Below are positions 34,649 through 44,990 of a DNA stretch of 64,000 bases, piece by piece. A model generated the notes under the pieces. That model had not been told where the DNA came from and ran no database searches. It saw only the letters and a program-made list of their open reading frames with translations. The DNA lies in NCBI GenBank assembly GCA_004369045.1, contig ML213534.1:42157-106156 (forward strand), in the 5' to 3' direction. Source of the stretch: Heliocybe sulcata. Lineage: Eukaryota > Basidiomycota > Agaricomycetes > Gloeophyllales > Gloeophyllaceae. The position numbers and the translations under genes are program-made. The stretch's first letter is position 1. Each line of letters begins with the position of its first letter.

Positions 34649-35830
34649 TCAGTCGCACATCGTGGCTCCTGGCATGTTCTGAGGGACCATCGCTCCGGAC
34701 GGCAATACTACCTTTCCTTCTACATTGCATTGGCAGCGCCCGGCACGCATGTCTTCATCAACGCGGGGGCAGCGACGGATCGAATGGTCTAGTTCCCCGC
34801 AGTAGTGGCATTGATAGCCGCCGACCGCTGGTAGAGCACGTGGAGCGGCGTTCGCTGCTGCTGCCACTGCATTACCTTGAGCGAGCGCCGCTAAGGTCGG
34901 CCCTAGAGACGCCGAGACCGCTTTGGTGATAACGTCGACGAGCGTCATGTAGTCTTCCACCTTGACCTTTGGCTGGTCTTGCTGGCGTTCTTCGGTGATG
35001 GTGGTAGCGGGGGTGCCGGCCAGCAGGAAGGAGGCGGCCTCGAAGACTGAGTTGATGCCGTAAGGTGTATTGGCTGGCTGGTCAGGGTTTTTGATCTGGA
35101 GGCGAGTGAATACCTTGGTCCAAAGATCTTGGCTGAACGCGTGCTGGAACGCTCGGTTTTGTTCGCGTTCTGAGATGAGGTCGCGGCGACGCAGGAAGCG
35201 TGTGATGAGGAGGAATTCGCGGTAGAACGCTGATAAGTCGGCCAGGTTGTGGATGCCAATACGGACACGCTCGCCGACGAGTCGATCCATGTCGCCAACT
35301 GAGTAGCGCTGGTCATCCCGGACCGCTGGGTATAGCGACTTGAGCTCTTCTACAAAGTCATCATATGACTTATCGTTAGCTTCATACTCCGGCAAACCCT
35401 TCCACATCTCCTCTTCGTGCATTGGAATGTATTTGACCACCGTCTGCTTCTTCTCCGCGTCGTTGGTGATTAAGGCCGTGTGAGAACGGAAGAGGTCTTC
35501 AAGATCTTCTAGGTATCGTAGGAGGGAGCGAGGATTTTCGGGATCGAAGACTGGTGCATTCTTGTCGCGCCGCGACGGTAGAGCGGTGACGTCAACCATA
35601 GCGACTGGAGTGATAGGAGATGGAGGAGTAAGGGCGGAATACGATGGGGATGGTGAGCGAGAGGGTGACGGCGTATGAAACAGAGTATGAGTAGGAGATG
35701 AGGGTTGGTCTGGGATAACTGGTTGAGATGGACTGGCGAGCGCGGCGAGTCGAGCGGAGCGGCGTGGAGGAATGATGTCGGCCAATAGTCCTTCGACGGC
35801 TGACTCCGATTCTGAATCATCGAGCGACAA
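34649..35830 (-). mobile_element. Element B gag
   Basis: 393 codons from MSLDDSESESAVEGLL. It has a Ser/Pro-rich N-terminus, a Ty3-type capsid region (FDPENPRSLLRYLEDLEDLF onward) and one CX2CX4HX4C zinc knuckle (CHYCGELDHSIRRC, about 34769-34810) near the end. Confidence 0.85.
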
Positions 35831-36051
35831 TTCTACGCTGGTGTTAGCGAAGTGTTCGGGGTAGAGGCGACGTGCAATCGATAAAGCGGCGTCGTAGGCT
35901 TCGTCGACAGCGTCACTTGCTTCTTGCTCACGTTCTTGCAGGGACTGGAAGAGTTCGGTCTGGTAGCGGATGCGATCCTCAAGGAACTCTTGTTCTGAGC
36001 GCTCGTGCCCCGACGTCTTGTAGATTCCCCCTCGCGGTGGGCTCCACTAAA

Positions 36052-37430
36052 TGATGAGACACTGACACTCGACGAAACCCGAAACGAAGACCTAGAAAGA
36101 ACAAACAACCACACAATACCACCAAACCCTTGGTGGTACGCGGCTGCAAGGTCCGGGGAATCGAAGGGTATTGGTTAGTTCGAGGGGAAAAAAGGGATGT
36201 AAGACGTGCTGTGGGGAGGGGCCTTTGATACGAGAATTGTAGCACGCAGCGTTTGTATGGCCGGCGCTAACGAACTAGCATCGCTAAAGCGGTGAAGCGG
36301 CAGCGACAGCGACAGCGACGGCGGCGCCGACAGCGCTAGCGAAAGCGACTTCCTAAACTCGAGGACGACGACGGTGAACGGTTTTTTACGACACACGGGG
36401 TCGCTTCGGAGAGGATAGTGGAATTGGAGCGTACGACACTAGCAGTTGTTGACTGTTTTTAGAAGGAGGTTGACGGAAACTCTTGACGAAGTCGGAAGAC
36501 GCGATGAGCGCCTTAGTCGCTGAAGACTCTGACGCTAAGCTGAGATGTGAACGGGAGAATCTAACTTGGATTGTACAAACAGAAAATCGTCCTTAAATAC
36601 AAGTACGCTACAGGCTACTACTGCGTTGCCCTATTGTCTTGTCGTCCGTCTGAGTCACTTCACCAATTGCCAAACCATACGCTGCGTCCGGCCGTCGCTC
36701 GCCCTCTATCAAGCCCATCGTCCAATCCCAACCCGCTACACCGCTCCTGCCACCAAAGCGCAGCGACGCTGCACATGCTATCTTGACGAGCCATACGAGC
36801 ACTGCCGCTAGCCCGCTGAACGAGACAATAGTAGATTTCGATAGCCCGTCGTCGAGTCAGATCGATAAGGTGTCTAATTGTGAGTGAACGCTTTCGAGCG
36901 GCTCTGGTCCGAAACCCGGGTCTTGGCAAGCGGCTCCGGCACATCGGCAATGTCGGCCACGTCCGAGATGTCGCTAGCGTGCACCGAACGTCTATTGTTT
37001 GACGAGCCCGGCCGGCTCGGCGTAAGCGGATGTGAGTCGATAGGATCAGATAACAGGGACGATAGCGTGTGGGACCACGGCCGGAGCTTCAGTGAGGGAC
37101 GTGGCGTTCGAGAGCGACGTGCCGACGCCTAGACCAGAGTCGAGAGCGGTGCGTCGAAGCCTAGGAGCGGGCCGTCGTTCCGACTGAATGTGGGTCGGCC
37201 GTGATGACAACAACGGCCGAGTCGCTGGTAACGGCGCTGAATAGGTGGCGGTTGCTGACGCTGACGCGGCCTCGCTGACGTCGACTGGAAGTGCTGTCGC
37301 CCAAGAATAGCCCAGTTGGCGTATAGAGTCCAGAGTTCTCCGTCACCGAGAATAGCACCAAGTTCCCATGCAAGACACAGAAGCGTCGCGAAACGCGTTT
37401 TCTGGGGCCAGAACCGATTGGGGCCTATCA
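36052..37430 (-). repeat. 5' LTR of element B
   Basis: 1379 bp, direct repeat of 24441-25819 with about 1.2% difference by eye, mostly transitions. Hairpin at 36117-36138. A primer-binding site starting TGG may lie about four bases inside the element, but the matching tRNA was not identified. Confidence 0.92.
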
Positions 37431-40400
37431 CCAGGCGACCTCAACTGTCTCACAGCGCCTTGCGGAAGCCCATGCGAAGAACACCATCCACGATCCCTCG
37501 GACGGCCTCCCTGAGCGATTCTTCGAGTTCCGGGATGTCTTTGAGAAGGAGTCCTTCGACACCCTGCCAGGTCGCAAGTGCTGGGACCACGCGATCGAGC
37601 TCACCCTGGACGCGGAGCTGTTCAAGTCCAAGGTCTACCCGCTCTCTCCAGTCGAACAAGTTGCGCTCGATGAATTCCTGGAAGAGAATCTGGCAACAGG
37701 ATGTATCCGACCTTCCAAGTCTCCCATCGCCTCCCCCGTCTTCTTCGTCAAGAAGAAGGATGGCGGCCTTTGCTTCGTCCAGGACTACTGCAAGCTGAAC
37801 GCCATGACGGTGAAGAACCGATACCCTCTCCCTCTCATCGGTGACCTCATCAACTGCCTGCGAGGTGCAAAGTACTTCACCAAGCTCGACGTTCACTGGG
37901 GCTTCAACAATGTCCGGATCAAGGACAGTGATGAGTGGAAGGCGGCTTTCTGTACCAACCGCAGTCTCTTCGAACCTGTAAGGGCTACCTTAACAACCAG
38001 TGAGCTGGCAAGGCTGCACGTTGTTGAAGGGAGTTCCAAAGCAAATATATACACTCATAAGCACTAGATACATCCACTAATGATATCTAAGGGCTTACCT
38101 GCACGTTGTTGAAGGGAGTTCCAAAGAGGAACAGGTTAAGGGACCCTTCAACAAGTGCAAAACACAAGTGGCCGCTCTGCGTGACACGTGACGTCACGTC
38201 ACAGTGGCTGGAAGCGAAGGTGGCTGAAGGGGAGCCCTTACAGAACCCCTCATCATGTACTTTGGTCTGACCAACAGTCCGGCGACATTCCAGACAATGA
38301 TGAACGACATCTTCCATGACCTCATTATGGAAGGGTCGGTCTGCATCTACCTCGATGACATCCTCATCTTCACCAAGGACATTGAAGAGCATCATCGGAT
38401 CACTTGTATCGTGCTGGATCGGTTGCGTCAGAACAAGCTCTACTTGCGTGCGGACAAGTGCGAGTTCGAGAAGACAGAGGTTGAGTATTTGGGCGTGATC
38501 ATCTCTCACAACTGTGTGAAGATGGATCTGGTCAAGGTTGCGGGAGTGACGGATTGGCCGACGCCCAAGGACAAGAAGGAGGTATCCTCATTCCTGGGGT
38601 TCATCAACTTCTATCGCCGGTTTGTCAAGGACTTCTCAAAGCACGCGCGCCCTCTCTTCGACCTTACATGTGCTGCTGTGAAGTTCTCCTGGGGCGAGAC
38701 AGAGCAAGCTTCCTTTGACCTCTTGAAGAAGCTGATCACCTCCGCTCCCATTCTCGCCCTCCCTGACGATAATTGTCCTTTCCGTGTCTTGGCCGATAGC
38801 TCGGACTTCGCGACTGGTGGTGTGCTCGAGCAGGAGTCGGAGGAAGATGGCAAGTGGCATCCCGTGGCCTTCTACTCCAAGAGCCTTAGTGCTGTGGAGC
38901 GGAACTACGAGATCTACGACAAGGAGCTGCTGGTGATCGTACGCGTCCTTGAGGAATGGCGACATTTCCTCAAAGGCGCCAAGCACCCTGTCGAGATCTG
39001 GACAGACCACAAGAACCTGGAGTACTTCAAGAGCGCTCAGAAAGTCAACCGTCGTCAAGCACGATGGGCGCTTTTCCTCGCCAGGTTCGACTACTCCCTC
39101 CACCACCGACCAGGCACTTCCATGGGCAAGCCCGATGCACTCTCTCGGCGTCCAGACCATGGCGATGGGGCTGCAGACAATGACAATGTCGTTGTTCTGA
39201 AGCCAGAGTCCTTTGTCATTGCTGCTCTCTCTGGTCTCACTGCAGTGGGTGCTGAGTCTGAGGTCCTCCGCGACATCTGGTTCGCAGTCAGGCACGACGA
39301 GCTGGAGGAACCTATCGCAAAGGCTGTCCTCGAGTTGCGTAAGTCTGGTGAGCGGTCGGTGCATAGTCGCGAATGGGACGAGAGGCAGGGGCTTCTCTAC
39401 TTCTGTGGCCAGATCTACGTCCCTCCGATGCATGACTTGCGCCGCCGGATTGTCGAGCAGCACCACGACTCGGTGATTGCTGGGCACCCAGGACATTTCA
39501 AGACACTGGAGCTGGTGTCTCGGAACTACTGGTGGCCGCAGATGTCTCGTTTTATTGGGGAATATACGAGACACTGCGATCTCTGCCTGTGCACCAAAGT
39601 GCGACGACGTCCACCTGTTGGCGAACTTGTCCCGACCGAGACGCCGCTGGAGCGCTGGAGTAAGGTCAGTGTCGACTTCATTGTCGAGCTGCCTGAAGTG
39701 CATGGCTACGACGTGGTAATGGTGGTCGTCGACCTCCTCTCCAAGCGCGCCCACTTCATCCTGACCCACATGACTCTGGATGCTGAAGGATCTGCACGCC
39801 TGTTCTTGTGCGAGGTTTGGAAGCACCATGGACTCCCCTCCGATGTCCTGTCTGACCGTGGTCCGCAGTTCGTCGCGGACTTCACGCGTGAGCTGTATCG
39901 CCTCTTGGGGATCAAGATCAGCAACTCCACTGCTTACCACCCTCAGAGCGATGGTCAGACAGAGCGGGTGAACCAGGAGTTAGAGGGCTTCCTCCAGCTC
40001 TTCGTGAGTGAGCGTCAGGATGACTGGGACCAGCTGCTGCCTATGGGTGAGTTTGCGTACAACAACCACCTCCACTTTTCCACCCAGCAGACGCCCTTCA
40101 TGGTCGATACTGGGCGACATCCGTGCATGGGTTTTGAGCCTCACCAGCAACTGTCATCCTTGGAGTCAGTCAACGACTTTAAGGCACGTATGGATGCTGG
40201 CTTGACTGAGGCCAGGGCTGCGATTGAGAAGGCGAAGGAGGAGTATACGCAGTACTACAACCAACACCGTACTCCTGTGCCTACTTACCGCCCTGGAGAC
40301 AAGGTCTGGCTCGACTCGTCTGACATCCAGACGACTCGCCCCTCGCGGAAGCTCGGACATAAGTGGTGGGGACCCTATGTCGTGGAGAAGGAAGTTGGAC

Positions 40401-40816
40401 GCAACGCGTACCAGTTGAAGCTGCCGCCCTCTATGAAACGGCTTCATCCTGTGTTCCCAGTGGTCAAACTCGACCAGGCTCTACCCGACCCGATCTCTGG
40501 CCACCTTCGCCCACCTCCACCTGATCCTGTGGTGGTGGACAATCAGGTCGAGCATGAGGTGGAGAAGGTTGTCAATAGCCATTTCCACTATCGCAAGCTT
40601 CAATACCTGGTCAAATGGAAGGGGTATGGGCCTGACAAGAACACCTGGGAGCCGGCGGAATTCTTGGAACATGTGCCGAAGGAAGTTGCCAAGTTCCATC
40701 AGCAACACCCTTCTGCTCCAAGACGAGTCAATGCGATCGCCTTTGCAGCACTCTCGCAGGCGATGGTTAAACGGCCGATGGATGGTGGAGATGTGGGGAC
40801 AAATGGTGTGGTTTAA
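37431..40816 (+). mobile_element. Element A pol: RT, RNase H, integrase, chromodomain
   Basis: Continues element A to the right of B. RT motifs are FVKKKDGGLCFVQDY and YLDDILIF. RNase H spans roughly 38760-39130. The integrase has HHDSVIAGHPG..CDLCLCTK and a DDE core with SDRGPQFVADF. The C-terminal chromodomain (about 40595-40700) reads LQYLVKWKGYGPDKNTWEP, placing A among chromoviruses. An A-type solo LTR interrupts the RT region. Fossil. Confidence 0.9.
37977..38242 (-). repeat. A-type solo LTR inside element A pol
   Basis: 266 bp, oriented opposite to the host element, with a perfect 5-bp duplication GAACC (37972-37976 and 38243-38247). A full A element inserted here and later collapsed by LTR-LTR recombination. 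Confidence 0.92.
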
Positions 40817-40952
40817 TTTATTCTTTTCTACAGTCATTTTAATACTCTTTCCTTTTATTTCTTTTCAAACGGTCTCTGTAAATACTTCTTCTCTTTCTTA
40901 TTTTCCTTTCTTTTTTCGTGTCGTGGTCGCCGCAACCTAGAAGGGGTGGTGA

Positions 40953-42570
40953 TGTAAGGGCTCCCCTTCAGCCACCTGCGCTTTCAGCCACCGTGACGTT
41001 AATACGCCCTACGTGTCTCTGAGCGCCGAAAATGCATTTTCAAGCTATTTGCACAGATTCCCACGCCCCGTGCGATAGTGAGCGTATCCGCGGCGTCACG
41101 CTACGAGCGATATTCAAGTTTCTATGGATTTCTCTGTTATTTCCTGGCTTTTCTGGAGCTCCGACTTCGCCCGACAACCTCTCCGAATCGTTCCATAGGC
41201 TGTCGCTGGCCTCTCGATATGCAGCGCTGCAGTGGCGCTTCGTCGCTGTCGGCGTCGGCGCTGGCGGCACATCGTAGCGGTGCGGTGCAGCGACGCAGCG
41301 ACACTTCGGCAATAGCCGACAGTCTTGTTCTAGGTCGCCTCAGTCATCTCGAGTCATTTCCGAGAGTGTGCGTGCCTTGCCGGCACCGTCCGTCGTCCGG
41401 CCGCTCATCGGCATCGCTTTTGATGCGACGAGCGCACATTCCCACGCTTGCATCAGCCAGCGGCCGCTTCCACATATGGACGCTGCAGCTCCTGGAGCTT
41501 GTTCCGAGGTTCGGGTTTTGGTCTAGCCTTTTTTATTGTTTTGCACATAGCTATTGTTCTTATTGTTTAGCACAGGGACCTCGGATATTTGGTTTAGGCA
41601 GGTAGACTACTAGAGTAGCACCTCCTGTACTCGTAATTTAGGTTCCCGAGTCTACCAGAGTCCCCCAGAGCTTGTATCTCGTCCTCCCTGCGCAATCTAG
41701 TGTTTCCCTCCCTTCCCTGCGTCTCCGTCTGAGTTTCCTGCGTCTCCGTCGCTAATCCCGCTCATCGTCGCTAAACCCGCTAATCGTCGCTAAAGTCGCT
41801 GCTTGTCGCTAAACGGCCGACAAGCGTCGCTCACCCGCCTGCGCTTCACAAAACCTTCGCCGCTCTACGCTCCGAGTCGTCCCTAGCTATTGCCAGCTGT
41901 TGGGCACTGTCGCTACACCCGCCGCTGTCGCTTCGTCATATTTTCCCACGCCTCGCTGTTTCGCTCGCTGTACGCTTTCCGTCAGTTTCTTTCAGAGCTT
42001 TTGCTGTCTGTGTTCCGCCAGACACCAGAGGAGCTTTCCCTTTGTTCTATTTTTGGAGTCTACATCTATTTTTAGCGTTCAGTGCCTTTTCGCTTCTATA
42101 GCGCTCTACGTCGCTTCCAGTCGCTTTCGCCGCTTGTTCTATTTTTAGCACTTCGCTACGTCGCTCTTGTGGCTTGTGGTCTCGGTCCTATATTTCCCAT
42201 TGACTCCCTCCGAACTACTTTCATACCCTTCGATTCCCGGGGCCTCGCAGCCGCGGCAGCACCAAGGGATTGGTGCTGGTGTGTGGTTGTTGTTGTTTGT
42301 TTAGGTCTTCCTCTTTCCGGGTTTCATCGTGTGTTCGTGTTCATCAACGTGACGTCACGTGTCACGCGGTGCGGCCACTTTCTGTTTTGCACTTGTTGAA
42401 GGGTTCCTTAACCTGTTCCTCTTTGGAACTCCCTTAAACAACGTGCAGGTGAGCCCTTAGATATTAGTAGTGGATGTATCTAGTGCTCATGAGTGTATAT
42501 ATTTCCTTTGGAACTCCCTTCAACAACATGCAGCCTTGCCAGCTCACTGGTTGTTAAGGTAGCCCTTACA
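40953..42570 (+). repeat. 3' LTR of element A, split by a B solo LTR
   Basis: The first 47 bp (40953-40999) and the rest (42347 or 42351 to 42570) together form the usual 266-bp A LTR. A purine-rich tract (AGAAGGGGTGGTGA, about 40938-40951) precedes it. The break falls in the ACGT of the CRE-like array. Confidence 0.92.
41000..42346 (+). repeat. Complete B-family solo LTR (reference copy)
   Basis: 1347 bp, TAATACGCCC..GTTCATCA, with the 4-bp duplication ACGT (40996-40999 and 42347-42350). It is the only copy of this subfamily here without an assembly gap. It has AGCGAC/GTCGCT-type short repeats (about 41750-41830), the conserved TACCCTTCGATTCC block (about 42226) and the hairpin CAGCACCAA / TTGGTGCTG at 42257-42278. 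Confidence 0.93.
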
Positions 42571-44502
42571 GCACCTGTCATTTGATGATTTGCCTACATG
42601 TCTTCTGATGCGGCATGTAGGCCCAGCTTGTTGTGACTGCAAGTGTCATTCAGGTTCCCAGCTAGCTAACGCAACACTGATGCGTCATCCAGACGTACAG
42701 CCACCTGACTATACGCGCATAGGTGCCTTGCTTTTGCTGATTATCAGTAGCTAAATGCTGTTCCGGAAGTATGTTTACCTTGAAGCTCTGGTCAAGTGAG
42801 TCATCTTGCACTACACACGATGAGACTTATCGTACCTATCATCGACCTAGTTAGCGGGAAAAACCAATCATTGGTAGCGACAATAGTAAGCACCTCGTTT
42901 CCGGGCAAGGCTTCTGTTGGCATTCAACAGCTACCGAACGGACTTCCAGATCATTCTCTGTCTGTTAGTTCTCGGTGCATAATTACTTGGATTCCAGGTA
43001 CGGCCTAAGCTGCAGTCTGATGCACGACCAGGTGCTGCTACCACCACTACGGTGAAAGCGTGTGTACTTTGTTGCATTACAGTGAGCTCTGTGCAGATCC
43101 AAAACCAGTGTCAACGTGAAGACTTTTGAGAGACTCCCGGAGATTGGGGTATGTTGCTCACCAACATGTCTTCCACCACCAATGCAACCACTGACCTTGT
43201 CACAGACCTCTCTATACGTAGCTCTTAGCTCCTTTGTCGCCGCGGATGTGTTGATAACCATGTCGCTCTGCTTTTATCTCGGGAGAGGGAGGGGGCGATT
43301 CCAAGTGTAAATAGACACTTGTATGACTGATACAGGTTGATCGTACTGATTTTCCACAGGACCAATTCTGTACTATCTGCCCTCATGGTATATGTTGTGC
43401 ACACCGGAATGCTAACATGGCGCGTCTGCCAGAGGCTGTTCTTTATAACTCATATACGGTCTCATCCTGATCATACTTTAGCACTTGCGCTCTAGCATCT
43501 TTGATCACTGTTAGTCCAATTGCTGGCTATGATGCTAGGCCCAGAAACATTTGACGCCTAACACCTCTCCGTATTCTGCAGTATGCCATGATGCGGGACA
43601 ATAACATCATATACATCGCAATTTACCTCTTCACGGGGAAAGGTAGGTGCTTCGAGCAGCCTCCACGCTGCGGGATAGGCTCATTATAACCTTGGCTGAT
43701 CTATGTAGTGTATCTCAACGCTCTACTCGCATTTTTCAATGCCCGTGTCACTCAGGTAGTGTTGTGCTAGGCCCGGCTTGAAGCCCGAGCCGAGCCAGGC
43801 CAAGCCCATTGGAGGCCGAGCCGGGCCCGAGCCGAGCCCTCACAGGCCGCTTGAGGACGGCTCGGCCTGAGACTCAGGCCGGCCGGGCCGAGCCGCCAAT
43901 GCCCGGGCTTTTCGTACTATATGTTGCAGCATCTTGCTGTGAATTATTGTACCGGATATGTATGCCTGATGTGTTGCCAGCACTGGCAGTGATTTGCATG
44001 GCTCCAGATGTCCGATTTAGCTTTTATTTCACCACGGTAACAGCATGCTTCTTTCCGCCACCGCCCGCCACAATATTGGTCAAGTCATTGGCTGGCTATG
44101 CTAGCTTAGTAAAAGCAGTTCTGATCATCTCAGCCTACCGCTATTAGACCAAAATGACACAGGAGATGTTCAGGAAGGTATGTTATGCATATTGAATGAT
44201 CCTGTAATTAATTCTGTTTTACGCCAATAAGCCCAGGCCTAAGCCCGAGCCCGGCCGAGCCTACCATGGACGGCTCGGCCTGAGGTTTTTGAAAGCCCGA
44301 GCCGCCTGATACCGAGCCGAGCCGCAGGCTTTGAGGCCGAGCCGGGCCGAGCACAACACTACTCTCAGGGCGAGCAGTTCTCGCCATTTGAACGTGTATG
44401 TGCAGCAGGAGGTTAGTGTTTCTGCCTTTGGGGTCAATCGAGCTCCCGAGCTTAGAATACGTATTGACGGGAGTTTTCAGAGTGGGACAGTCGCGAGATG
44501 AC
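42571..44502 (+). pseudogene. DUF6534 membrane protein gene, 3' part (interrupted by a MITE)
   Basis: Resumes the gene begun at 21691. Conserved pieces in order: VKTFERLPEIG; TSLYVALSSFVAADVLITMS followed by CFYLGRG (43204-43310); TNSVLSALMVYVVHTGMLT (about 43360-43420); YAMMRDNNIIYIAIYLFTGK (43582-43641); VYLNALLAFFNARVT (about 43710-43752). The last two fit the DUF6534 C-terminal signature in which an NxR-type LNAR motif ends the helical domain. A hAT-like MITE (43757-44361) splits the codons just after NAR. The frame then runs to TGA 44500-44502 (LRASSSRHLNVYVQQEV). Short introns separate the pieces. The gene is probably dead because of element A upstream. Confidence 0.65.
43757..44361. 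mobile_element. Non-autonomous hAT-like DNA transposon (MITE)
   Basis: 605 bp with terminal inverted repeats TAGTGTTGTGCT(C/A)GGCCCGGCT, which extend further as GAGCCGAGCC-rich arms. The flanking 8-bp duplication is CACTCAGG (43749-43756) versus CTCTCAGG (44362-44369), one mismatch. TAG-type ends and 8-bp duplications are typical of hAT. No transposase is encoded; the middle (43910-44220) is unrelated filler with short open frames. Confidence 0.85.
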
Positions 44503-44990
44503 AGGTCTGGCCGGTGCCTTTCCCTTGCTTCATATTGTCCAGTGCGATTGAACGTCAATTAACGTCCTCGTCGATACCTCACACCTGTTCGAGATCGTTC
44601 AGATACTCCTGCAGTGTAGGATAACAGATATGCAAAATACGATGTGTGGATATAGAGCAACTTATTCACTTGTTATTGGCCCTTGTCGCGGGACTCCCTC
44701 ACCGTCATATGACCAGGTACTTGAAACCAGCACATCACACGTCGTGTGCCAGTACGACAGTAATCATCAAATCCATTTCACTAATAATCCGTACCGGGAG
44801 ACATACAACTGCGATTGCATGACAAGCGACGGAAAAGGATAGACTCAGCCGACATCAAAGGCGAGCGGGCGAAACTATCTCGCGCTGAGGTTCGTTGCCG
44901 CAACCACATACACTCGGGTGAACTGGGATACTACCATCAATTGGGTCTAATATCGGACGTCGGAGTAGTCGCGGAAACAGGACTATACCT
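44503..44990. other. Intergenic
   Basis: No gene is seen between the DUF6534 stop and the end of the flavin monooxygenase gene; it probably holds the two convergent 3' ends. Confidence 0.5.

Larger units (their letters stand above)
24441..37430 (-). mobile_element. Long-LTR Ty3/Gypsy-like element B with antisense cargo, inserted in A
   Basis: About 13 kb, bounded by two direct 1379-bp LTRs (24441-25819 and 36052-37430) that differ at roughly 15-20 positions by eye (about 1.2%), so it is fairly young. Flanking 4-bp sequences are CCGG (left) and CCAG (right), a likely duplication with one change. On the minus strand: gag (35830-34649), protease region (about 34645-33374), and a long open pol (33462-29824) with RT, RNase H and integrase and no chromodomain. 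Between pol and the 3' LTR lies a region of about 4 kb coding on the plus strand. A B-type solo LTR is nested at 26471-27902. The element looks nearly whole, with one insertion and perhaps one or two other interruptions. Confidence 0.9.
22193..42570 (+). mobile_element. Ty3/Gypsy chromovirus family A, host of several nested insertions
   Basis: The element is flanked by a perfect 5-bp target duplication GCACC (22188-22192 and 42571-42575). Parts in order: 5' LTR 22193-22458; gag and protease 22644-24440; insertion of element B 24441-37430; reverse transcriptase through integrase and chromodomain 37431-40816, interrupted by an A-type solo LTR (37977-38242); polypurine tract about 40937-40952; 3' LTR 40953-42570, itself interrupted by a B solo LTR (41000-42346). 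The two LTRs differ at about 6 of 266 positions by eye, so it is older than B. It is a fossil, with three insertions and a few further interruptions. Confidence 0.93.

Noticed and set aside
38636-39940. Long minus-strand open frame (434 codons)
   Set aside because: It lies exactly opposite the element A pol region and is a shadow; the same antisense frame appears opposite copy A2 (2101-2808).
42226-42278. Possible tRNA or SINE (TTCGATTCC resembles a B box) in the B LTR
   Set aside because: No A box, no cloverleaf and no A-rich tail; the block lies at a fixed place inside LTRs with TG..CA-like ends and 4-bp duplications.
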